This document shows positions 7,542-13,723 of a stretch of 20,041 nucleotides of DNA, one piece after another. The stretch comes from Clostridiales bacterium (GTDB lineage Bacteria; Bacillota; Clostridia; Oscillospirales; Oscillospiraceae). The stretch's first letter is position 1; the number at the start of each line of letters is the position of its first letter. The translations under genes and the position numbers were made by a program. Location: NCBI GenBank assembly GCA_018374635.1, contig JAHAEW010000058.1, positions 1 to 20,041 of the forward strand, written 5' to 3'. The notes under the pieces are model-generated. The model ran no database searches, was not told the origin of the DNA, and worked only from the letters and a program-made list of their open reading frames with translations.

Positions 7542-8582
7542 ATGGAGGCCTATTATTTCCGCCAGCTGGACAAGTACGGCCAGAGCGTCTACCACGCCAT
7601 CCAGGAGGGGCTCACCGACCTGAGTCCCTCCTTTCCGGTCCCCCGGATGGAGGGAAAGGAGCTCAGTGAGGTCCTCTTCCGCCTGCGGCTGGACCGCCCG
7701 GAGCTCTTCTATGTCACCGGCTTTTCCTACCGGGCACACCCCCAGGCCGCCAGTGTGGAGTTCATTCCCCAGTACCTCTTTGACAAGGGGAAGATCCAGG
7801 AGCACCAGCGGGCCCTGTCCGCCCGGGTGACCAAGCTGGCCCGTCCGGCCCAGTCCATGACCGACTGGGAGAAGGAGCGCTATGTCCACGACTTCATCTG
7901 CCAGAACGTGCGCTATGACAAGCTGAAAAAGCCCTATTCCCATGAGATCCTGGGCCCCCTGGGCCAGGGGGTGGGGGTGTGCGAGGGAATGGCCAAGTCG
8001 GTCAAGGCCCTGTGCGACGCCCTGGGGCTCTGGTGCATCGTGGTGATCTCCCACGCCGCCCCCGAGCAGGGAATCCGCTACCGCCACGCCTGGAACATCC
8101 TGCGTCTGGGGGGAAGCTATTACCACCTGGACGCCACCTTTGACCGCACCCTGAGCGGGGAGGGGCCCATCCGCTACGACTATTTCAATCTGGATGACCG
8201 GCGCATCTTCCGGGACCACCAGCCCCTGGTCTACCCCGCGCCCGCCTGCACCGACGGGGACGCCTTCTACTACCGGGTGCAGAAGCGCTCCTTCACCCGC
8301 GTGGAGGAGGTGGTCCGGCGGGGGGAGCAGGCCCTGCGCAAGAAGCAGCCCCTCCTCTTCCACTGGCGGGGCGGGGCACTCACCCGCGGCGTGCTGGAGG
8401 AGCTCCTCCCCACGCTGGAGGAGGCCGCCCGGGCCCGTGGCCGCTATGTCCAGGTCCGGGTCAACTGGCCCCAGGCCGTGCTCCACATCACCTTTCCCGA
8501 CCAGCCCCCCGAGCAGACCTGTACCACCGAGGAGGCCAACGAGGGGGAGGCCCTTTCCGCATCCGAGCCTTCTGAGGCGTAA
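7542..8582 (+). CDS. Transglutaminase-like (papain-fold) domain protein
   Basis: This 346-aa cytoplasmic protein has a transglutaminase-like core with a complete putative triad: Cys147 in GVCEGMA, His182 in YRHAWNI and Asp197 in YHLDATFD. Such proteins act as cysteine proteases or peptide/isopeptide-modifying enzymes; the substrate is unknown. The N-terminal 110 residues form a helical region without a known motif. A segment from about residue 230 (YYRVQKRSFTRVEEVVRRGEQ) to 325 looks like an alpha/beta accessory domain, and the last 20 residues are an acidic tail. No signal peptide or membrane helix is present, unlike many transglutaminase-core proteins, so it is probably intracellular. It starts 1 nt after the PHP gene with no clear ribosome site, indicating translational coupling. 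Confidence 0.85.
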   Translation: MEAYYFRQLDKYGQSVYHAIQEGLTDLSPSFPVPRMEGKELSEVLFRLRLDRPELFYVTGFSYRAHPQAASVEFIPQYLFDKGKIQEHQRALSARVTKLARPAQSMTDWEKERYVHDFICQNVRYDKLKKPYSHEILGPLGQGVGVCEGMAKSVKALCDALGLWCIVVISHAAPEQGIRYRHAWNILRLGGSYYHLDATFDRTLSGEGPIRYDYFNLDDRRIFRDHQPLVYPAPACTDGDAFYYRVQKRSFTRVEEVVRRGEQALRKKQPLLFHWRGGALTRGVLEELLPTLEEAARARGRYVQVRVNWPQAVLHITFPDQPPEQTCTTEEANEGEALSASEPSEA

Positions 8583-8608
8583 CGCGGGGGGACCTCCCCC
8601 CCTGCGTT
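8581..8608 (+). terminator. Strong GC hairpin after the transglutaminase gene
   Basis: AACGCGGGGGG (from 8581) pairs with CCCCCCTGCGTT (to 8608) with one mismatch and a very short loop. It overlaps the last two bases of the stop codon. No good T-run follows, so it is a probable but not textbook terminator. Confidence 0.5.
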
Positions 8609-8627
8609 CTATTCCAAAAAATAACAC

Positions 8628-8656
8628 TTGCATCTGGGATTTGGCTATGCTATAAT
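8628..8656 (+). promoter_or_regulatory. Promoter of the iron ABC transporter unit
   Basis: TTGCAT (8628-8633), a 17-nt spacer and a perfect TATAAT (8651-8656). It gives a leader of about 170 nt before the first permease, containing two dyads and a terminator-like hairpin. Confidence 0.85.
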
Positions 8657-8714
8657 GGCGCAGAAATGAGCAGAGGAGGAATTTCTTCCCTACCCATTCT
8701 TTTTTACGCCATTA

Positions 8715-8730
8715 GTTAGCATCTACTAAC
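8715..8730. promoter_or_regulatory. Dyad 1, GTTAG-N6-CTAAC: candidate operator
   Basis: GTTAG (8715-8719), six bases, CTAAC (8726-8730). The same arm sequence and spacing recur at 8800-8815. The half-site matches that of DtxR/IdeR iron-regulator boxes, but those have arms about 1 nt apart, so the identity of the regulator is open. It lies about 50 nt downstream of the expected transcription start. Confidence 0.5.
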
Positions 8731-8742
8731 CGCTTCGTGATG

Positions 8743-8788
8743 GCACGATACCCACCCGGCCTTCTGTCCGGTGGATACCGTGCTTTTT
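8743..8788 (+). terminator. Leader hairpin with T-run, possible attenuator
   Basis: GCACG (8743-8747) pairs with CGTGC (8779-8783), TA with TA, and CCACC (8752-8756) with GGTGG (8770-8774). Single mismatches lie between the blocks. TTTTT (8784-8788) follows directly. It sits between the promoter and the first transporter gene, so it would cut the transcript unless bypassed. It could instead terminate a short leader RNA. Confidence 0.55.
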
Positions 8789-8799
8789 CATGCCAGGTT

Positions 8800-8815
8800 G
8801 TTAGTCGTTGCTAAC
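8800..8815. promoter_or_regulatory. Dyad 2, GTTAG-N6-CTAAC: candidate operator
   Basis: GTTAG (8800-8804), six bases, CTAAC (8811-8815), centred 85 bp from dyad 1. It ends 3 nt before the Shine-Dalgarno of the first permease, so binding of a protein, or folding of the RNA hairpin, could also affect translation. Confidence 0.5.
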
Positions 8816-8818
8816 CAT

Positions 8819-8836
8819 CAGGAGGAATGTACCATC
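8819..8836 (+). promoter_or_regulatory. Shine-Dalgarno pointing to an ATC start codon
   Basis: CAGGAGG (8819-8825) is a near-perfect ribosome site. Eight bases later, at 8834-8836, the in-frame codon is ATC followed by AAA GCA AAG. No ATG, GTG or TTG in the permease frame lies at a suitable distance. A G-to-C change of an ancestral ATG would explain this. Confidence 0.6.
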
Positions 8837-9868
8837 AAAGCAAAGCACATCACCCTTTTTCTGGCCCTCGCCCTGGCGCTGCTCTCCGTCGTGTCCCTCT
8901 TCGTGGGGGTTATCGACCTGGACGCCGCCGCCCTGCTGCGGGGCGACCTGGAACATCTCCAGCTCTTTCTCATCTCCCGCCTTCCCCGGCTCATGGCCAT
9001 CCTGTGCACCGGCGTGGGGATGAGCGTGGCGGGACTCATCATGCAGAATCTCTGCCGGAACAAATTTGTCTCCCCCACCACCGGGGCCACCATCTCTTCC
9101 GCCCAGTTCGGCATCCTGCTGGCCCTGCTCTTCCTGCCCAACTCCACCCTCTGGAGCCGGGCCCTCTTCGCCTTCTGCACCGCCACCCTGGGCACCTGGA
9201 TCTTCGTGTGGTTCATCCAGCGGGTCCAGTTCAAGGACGTGGTCATGGTCCCGCTGGTGGGCATCATGTTCGGCAACATCATCGGCGGCGTCACCAGCTA
9301 TCTGGCCTACCAGTATGAGCTGACCCAGGCCCTCTCCTCCTGGCTGGTGGGGCACTTCTCCCTGGTGCTCCGGGGGAGGTATGAGCTGGTCTACCTGACC
9401 CTCCCCCTGGTGGCCCTGGCCTTTCTCTTCGCCAACCACTTCAACATCGTGGGAATGGGCCGGGACATGTCCCACAACCTGGGGGTCCCCTACCGCCTGG
9501 TGCTCTTTCTGGGGCTGACTCTGTCCGCCCTCATCACGGCCAGCGTGGTGGTGGTCGTGGGGTCCATCTCCTACATCGGTCTCATCGTCCCCAACGTGGT
9601 GGCCATGTTCAAGGGGGACAAGATCCAGGGCACCCTGGTGGACACCGCCCTGTTCGGCGCCCTCTTCGTGCTGGTCTGCGACCTCATCGGACGGGTGGTC
9701 CTCTTCCCCTATGAGCTCCCCATCGAGCTGATCTCGGGTATCCTGGGCAGCCTCCTCTTTGTGCTTCTGCTCTTCTACCGCCTGCGCCACGGGCAGAAGG
9801 CCATCCGCCTGGGCGGGAATCCCGGCAGCGGATGCTGCTCTCCCCTCCCGGAAGGAGGTGAGGGCTGA
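8834..9868 (+). CDS. Iron-siderophore ABC transporter permease 1 (FecCD family)
   Basis: This FecCD/BtuC-type permease forms the membrane channel of a siderophore importer with the next permease. Read from 8834 it is 344 aa, with 8-10 hydrophobic helices beginning at HITLFLALALALLSVVSLF. Family features include SRLPRLMAILCTGVGMSVAG near the first third, NKFVSPTTGATISSAQFG, the GMGRDMSHNLGV loop that contacts the ATPase, and IGLIVPNVVAM in the C-terminal third. It most resembles YclN-type permeases. The start is unusual: the only well-placed ribosome site serves an ATC codon. A GTG at 8771 would add 21 residues but has no ribosome site and lies in the leader hairpin. Its stop overlaps the next ATG by one base. 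Confidence 0.92.
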   Translation: MKAKHITLFLALALALLSVVSLFVGVIDLDAAALLRGDLEHLQLFLISRLPRLMAILCTGVGMSVAGLIMQNLCRNKFVSPTTGATISSAQFGILLALLFLPNSTLWSRALFAFCTATLGTWIFVWFIQRVQFKDVVMVPLVGIMFGNIIGGVTSYLAYQYELTQALSSWLVGHFSLVLRGRYELVYLTLPLVALAFLFANHFNIVGMGRDMSHNLGVPYRLVLFLGLTLSALITASVVVVVGSISYIGLIVPNVVAMFKGDKIQGTLVDTALFGALFVLVCDLIGRVVLFPYELPIELISGILGSLLFVLLLFYRLRHGQKAIRLGGNPGSGCCSPLPEGGEG

Positions 9869-10845
9869 TGCACACCGCCGCCTACCGCGCCAATGTGCGC
9901 AAGCTGGTCCTGCTGGCCGGCCTGGCCGCTCTGGCGGCCCTGGCCTACCTGCTGGTGGAGGTCTCCCTGGAGCACACCCGTCTCTTCCAGTACGCCATGA
10001 AGCTCCGCCTCCCCAAGCTGGCGGCCATGGTGGTCACCGCCTTTGCCATCGGCGGAGCCTCCATCGTCTTTCAGTCCATCATCCAGAATACCATCGTCAC
10101 CCCCTGCCTGCTGGGCATGAACGCCCTGTATACCCTCATCCACACCGCGGTGGTCTTTTTTGCCGGTTCGGGCAGCCTGCTGGCCCGGAGCGCCAATCTG
10201 GCCTTCGCCGCCGATCTTCTCATCATGGGGGTCGTGGCCACCCTGATATACAGCGTGCTCTTCCAGAAGACCCGGTACAATATCCTCTATGTCCTGCTCA
10301 TCGGCACCGTGCTCAACTCCTTTTTCTCCAGCATCCAGACCACCCTCACCCGTATGATGGACCCCAATGAGTACGACAGCCTCCTCACCACCCTGGTGGC
10401 CAGCTTCAGCAACATCAATGGGAGCATCCTGGCCTTCTCGGTGCTCCTGCTGGCCCTGCTGATCTTCGCCCTGCGCCGGGAGCTGGCCCTGCTGGACGTC
10501 CTGACCCTGGGAAAGGACCAGGCCGTCAACCTGGGGGTGGACTACGACAAGTGCGTCCGGCGGCTGCTGCTGGGCGTGACCCTCTCCATCGCCGTGGCCA
10601 CCGCCCTGGTGGGTCCCATCTCCTTCCTGGGCCTCATCATCGCCAACCTCTCCCGCCAGCTTCTCAAGACCTACCGCCATGCCCACCTGATCCTGGGCGC
10701 CGCCCTTCTGGGCACGGCGGTGCTGGTGGGAGGACAGCTCCTGGTGGAGCATGTCTACACCTACGCCATCCCCGTCAGCGTGTTCATCACCGTGGGGGGC
10801 GGCGTGTACTTCCTCTATCTTCTGCTGACCGACAGGAGGGTCTGA
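9868..10845 (+). CDS. Iron-siderophore ABC transporter permease 2 (FecCD family)
   Basis: This is the second FecCD-type permease, 325 aa, partner of the preceding one; the two form a heterodimeric channel. It has 8-9 predicted helices. Recognisable segments are RLPKLAAMVVTAFAIGGASIVFQ, IVTPCLLGMNALYTLIH, the ATPase-contact region LGKDQAVNLGVDYD, and GPISFLGLIIANLSRQLLKTYRH, the FecCD C-terminal signature. It most resembles the YclO type. Start and preceding stop overlap as TGATG, and AGGAGGTGA lies 6 nt upstream inside the previous gene, so expression of the two permeases is tightly matched. Confidence 0.94.
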   Translation: MHTAAYRANVRKLVLLAGLAALAALAYLLVEVSLEHTRLFQYAMKLRLPKLAAMVVTAFAIGGASIVFQSIIQNTIVTPCLLGMNALYTLIHTAVVFFAGSGSLLARSANLAFAADLLIMGVVATLIYSVLFQKTRYNILYVLLIGTVLNSFFSSIQTTLTRMMDPNEYDSLLTTLVASFSNINGSILAFSVLLLALLIFALRRELALLDVLTLGKDQAVNLGVDYDKCVRRLLLGVTLSIAVATALVGPISFLGLIIANLSRQLLKTYRHAHLILGAALLGTAVLVGGQLLVEHVYTYAIPVSVFITVGGGVYFLYLLLTDRRV

Positions 10846-10849
10846 AACC

Positions 10850-11602
10850 ATGTTGATCAAAGAACTGACCAAGCGATACGGGGAGAAGACCGTGGTGGAT
10901 TCCATCAGCTTCTCCCTGCCCAAGGGGGCGGTCATCTCCCTCATCGGCCCCAACGGCGCGGGAAAATCCACCGTGCTCAATATGCTCTCCCGCCTCATCG
11001 CCCGGGACAGCGGCCTGGTGGAGCTGGGCGGCCGGGACATCACCAGCTGGAAAAACAAGGAGCTGGCCAAGCACCTGGCCATCCTGACCCAGAGCAACAA
11101 CGTGCAGATGAAGCTCACCGTGCGGGAGCTGGTCTCCTTCGGCCGCTTCCCCTACTCGGGCAGCCGCCTCACCGGGGAGGACCAGGCCATCGTGGACCGG
11201 GCCATCGCCTACATGGAGCTGGAGGAGTTCCAGGACCGCTTCATTGACGAGCTCTCGGGCGGCCAGCGCCAGCGGGCCTACATCGCCATGGTGATCGCCC
11301 AGGACACCGAGTACATCCTCCTGGATGAGCCCACCAACAACCTGGACATCTACCACGCCACTAACCTCATGAAGATCGTCCGCCGCCTGTGCGACGAGCT
11401 GGGCAAGACCGTGATCCTCGTGCTCCACGAGATCAACTATGCCGCCTTCTACTCCGACTACATCTGCGCCTTCAAGGACGGCAAAATCGCCAAGTTCGGC
11501 ACCGTCGCCGAGGTCATGACCAAGGAGACCCTCTCCGACATCTACCGGGTCCAATTTGAGATCATGGAGGTGGAGGGGCGTCCCCTGTCCATCTACTACT
11601 AA
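10850..11602 (+). CDS. Iron-siderophore ABC transporter ATP-binding protein
   Basis: This 250-aa cytoplasmic ATPase powers the importer. It carries a complete set of motifs: Walker A GPNGAGKST (33-41), the Q-loop region ILTQSNNVQMKLTVRELV, the signature ELSGGQRQR (134-142), Walker B YILLDEPT (155-162), the D-loop NNLD, and the H-loop His193 in VLHEIN. The stretch ELVSFGRFPYSGSRLT is typical of FepC/YclP-type siderophore ATPases. It begins 4 nt after the second permease stop with GGAGGGT upstream, in a permease-permease-ATPase-binding protein order like yclNOPQ. Specificity for iron-siderophores, rather than cobalamin or heme, rests on similarity to that class. Confidence 0.95.
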   Translation: MLIKELTKRYGEKTVVDSISFSLPKGAVISLIGPNGAGKSTVLNMLSRLIARDSGLVELGGRDITSWKNKELAKHLAILTQSNNVQMKLTVRELVSFGRFPYSGSRLTGEDQAIVDRAIAYMELEEFQDRFIDELSGGQRQRAYIAMVIAQDTEYILLDEPTNNLDIYHATNLMKIVRRLCDELGKTVILVLHEINYAAFYSDYICAFKDGKIAKFGTVAEVMTKETLSDIYRVQFEIMEVEGRPLSIYY

Positions 11603-11640
11603 ATTTCCATATTGAAACACTGCAAAGGAGCGTATATCCC

Positions 11641-12639
11641 ATGAAGATTCTTCCCACCCTCGCCCTCACCCTTCTCCTCGGCCTGGGCCTCACCGCCTGC
11701 GGCACCGCCGCCGCCCCCACCTCCACGCCCTCCGCCCAGCCCGAGGGTGAGCCCTCCACCGTGACCATCCAGACACTGAACGGCGACAAGGAGACCGTGG
11801 AGCTGGAGGTCCCCTACGATCCCCAGCGCCTGGCCGTGCTGGACATGGCCTCCCTGGACATTCTGGACGCCCTGGGCGTGGGCGACCGGGTGGTGGGCAG
11901 CACTGACACCACCCTAGAATACCTCCAGTCCTACATCAACAGCGACTCCGTGGCCCCTCTGGGCACCATCAAGGAGGCCGATCTGGAGGCGGTCATGGCC
12001 TGTGAGCCCGACCTCATCTTCATCGGCGGCCGTCTGGCCAGCAGCTACCAGGCTCTGAGTGAGATCGCCCCCGTGGTCTATCTCTCCACCGATTCCCAGC
12101 TGGGCGTGGTGGAGAGCGTGCGCCGCAACGCCGCCACCGTGGCCTCTCTCTTCGGCCTGGAGGAGCGGGCCGGGGAGCTCATGTCCGGCTTTGACGGGCG
12201 CATCCAGGCCCTGTCCGAGTTCTCCGCCGGGAAGAGCGCCATCATCGGCATGTGCACCAGCGGCAGCTTCAACGTGCTGGGAGACGACGGACGCTGCTCC
12301 CTCATCGGCCGGGAGGCCGGCTTCACCAACATCGGCGTAGAGGAGGCCGCCTCCACCTCCACCCACGGCAATGAGGCCTCCTTTGAGTTCGTGCTCCAGC
12401 AGAATCCCCAGTACCTCTTCGTTCTGGACCGGGACGCCGCCATCGGCACCGACGGCGCCAAGCTGGCCCAGGACATTGTGGAGAACGAGCTGGTCATGGG
12501 CACCCAGGCCTATCAGGACGGCCACATCGTCTACCTGGCCCACCCCGCCGTGTGGTACACCGCCGAGGGCGGCATCACCGCGCTGGACTGGATGCTTCAG
12601 GACCTGGAGTCCCTCCTGCCCGCGCAGACCGCCGCGTAA
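11641..12639 (+). CDS. Iron-siderophore substrate-binding lipoprotein
   Basis: This extracytoplasmic binding protein captures the iron chelate and delivers it to the FecCD permeases. The 332-aa precursor has a lipoprotein signal peptide with LTAC (Cys20), then a Thr/Pro/Ser-rich linker. Two Rossmann-like lobes are joined by a long helix, as in class III binding proteins. YDPQRLAVLDMASLDILDAL, APLGTIKEADLEAVMACEPD and LIFIGGR match the CeuE/YclQ (catecholate and petrobactin) group. A conserved WYTAEGG near the C-terminus includes a Tyr that often contacts iron in that group. The start has AAAGGAG about 10 nt upstream. It is the last gene of the unit and is followed by a strong terminator. The ligand itself cannot be read from the sequence. 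Confidence 0.94.
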   Translation: MKILPTLALTLLLGLGLTACGTAAAPTSTPSAQPEGEPSTVTIQTLNGDKETVELEVPYDPQRLAVLDMASLDILDALGVGDRVVGSTDTTLEYLQSYINSDSVAPLGTIKEADLEAVMACEPDLIFIGGRLASSYQALSEIAPVVYLSTDSQLGVVESVRRNAATVASLFGLEERAGELMSGFDGRIQALSEFSAGKSAIIGMCTSGSFNVLGDDGRCSLIGREAGFTNIGVEEAASTSTHGNEASFEFVLQQNPQYLFVLDRDAAIGTDGAKLAQDIVENELVMGTQAYQDGHIVYLAHPAVWYTAEGGITALDWMLQDLESLLPAQTAA

Positions 12640-12658
12640 TTTTCCCCTTCCCCATATG

Positions 12659-12702
12659 CTCCGGCCCGGCCGCGCAATGCGCCGGGCCGGAGTTTCATTT
12701 TC
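12659..12702 (+). terminator. Strong intrinsic terminator of the iron transporter unit
   Basis: CTCCGGCCCGGC (12659-12670) pairs perfectly with GCCGGGCCGGAG (12681-12692) around a 10-nt loop, followed by TTTCATTTTC. It lies 20 nt after the binding-protein stop. Confidence 0.93.
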
Positions 12703-12726
12703 AACTGGAAAAATGACTCTTGTATA

Positions 12727-12735
12727 TGTTATAAT
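12727..12735 (+). promoter_or_regulatory. Extended -10 promoter for the dus gene
   Basis: TG-T-TATAAT (12727-12735) is an extended -10 element. The -35 region (about 12706-12712, TGGAAA) is weak, which fits an extended -10 promoter. It lies about 32 nt upstream of the start at 12767. Confidence 0.65.
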
Positions 12736-12766
12736 ATGAAAATATCCATTTATACAGGAGGACCCC

Positions 12767-13723
12767 ATGCGATATTGTGTAGCGCCGCTGGAGGGATTGA
12801 CAGGCGTGATCTTCCGCCGCATCCACCACCGCTTTTTCCCCGGCGCGGACAAATACTACACCCCCTTTCTCTCCCCCAGCCGCGACCATGTCTTCACCAG
12901 GCGGGAAAAGCGGGAGATCCTGCCGGAATATAATGAGGGCCTGCCCGTGGTGCCCCAGCTTCTGACCCGCCGGGCGGAGGACTTTCTCTGGGCCGCCAAC
13001 CGCCTTTTCGAGATGGGCTATCCGGAGGTCAACCTCAACCTGGGCTGTCCCTCGGGCACCGTCACCGCCAAGGGGAAGGGTTCGGGCTTTCTGGCCTTTC
13101 CCGAGGAGCTGGACGCCTTTCTGGCAGAAATCTTTGCCGGGGCGCAGGGCCCGGTCTCCATCAAGACCCGGCTGGGCATCCGGGACCCTGAGGAGTTCTG
13201 GCCCATTCTGGAGTGCTACAACCGCTATCCGGTGTACGAGCTCACCGTCCATCTCCGGGTGCAGAAGGATATGTACCGCCACCCCGTCCGAGGGGAGTAT
13301 CTGGCCCCCATCCTGGCACAAAGCCGCAATCCGGTCTGCTATAACGGGGATCTGATCCGTCCGGGGGACCTCTCGGCTCTGACCAACTTCTTCCCCGGGC
13401 TGGAGGCCGTAATGATCGGCCGGGGCCTGATGGCCGATCCCGCCCTCATCTCGGTGCTCCAGGGCGGCAAGCCTCTGGAGCGCGCGACCCTGCGCGCCTT
13501 CCACGACGCCCTCTACGAGGCGTATGCCCAGGCCTTTGACAGCCGCCGCAACGCCATGCTGCGCATGAAGGAGCTCTGGTTCTATCTGATCCACCGCTTC
13601 GAGGGGGCCGAGCGCTATGGCAAACAGCTCCGGAAGGCCTCCGATCCCCGGGATTTTGAGGCCGCTGTGGAGCGCATCTTCACCGAGCTCCCCCTCCGGC
13701 CGGAGACCGTGCCGGGATGGTAG
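12767..13723 (+). CDS. tRNA-dihydrouridine synthase
   Basis: Dus enzymes reduce specific uridines in tRNA to dihydrouridine with FMN and NADPH. The 318-aa protein has the FMN-binding TIM barrel start VAPLEGLTGVIFRR, the catalytic cysteine Cys94 in NLNLGCPSG followed by GKGSGFL, the substrate-contact KTRLGI, the active-site TVHLR, and the phosphate-binding end YNGDL...MIGRGLMADP. A helical C-terminal domain follows, as usual. The start follows AGGAGG by 6 nt. The subtype (DusA, B or C) and the modified position are not determined. It overlaps the GIY-YIG/RACo frame by 7 nt, so the two are one transcription unit. Confidence 0.94.
   Translation: MRYCVAPLEGLTGVIFRRIHHRFFPGADKYYTPFLSPSRDHVFTRREKREILPEYNEGLPVVPQLLTRRAEDFLWAANRLFEMGYPEVNLNLGCPSGTVTAKGKGSGFLAFPEELDAFLAEIFAGAQGPVSIKTRLGIRDPEEFWPILECYNRYPVYELTVHLRVQKDMYRHPVRGEYLAPILAQSRNPVCYNGDLIRPGDLSALTNFFPGLEAVMIGRGLMADPALISVLQGGKPLERATLRAFHDALYEAYAQAFDSRRNAMLRMKELWFYLIHRFEGAERYGKQLRKASDPRDFEAAVERIFTELPLRPETVPGW

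Noticed and set aside
8666..8719. 17-codon ORF in the iron-transporter leader as a leader peptide
   Set aside because: It begins only a few bases after the expected transcription start with no ribosome site ahead of it, and its peptide (MSRGGISSLPILFYAIS) has no run of one regulating amino acid.
8771..8833. GTG at 8771 as the start of the first permease
   Set aside because: It lies inside the terminator-like hairpin, has no ribosome site and would make the second dyad coding; the strong Shine-Dalgarno points to 8834.
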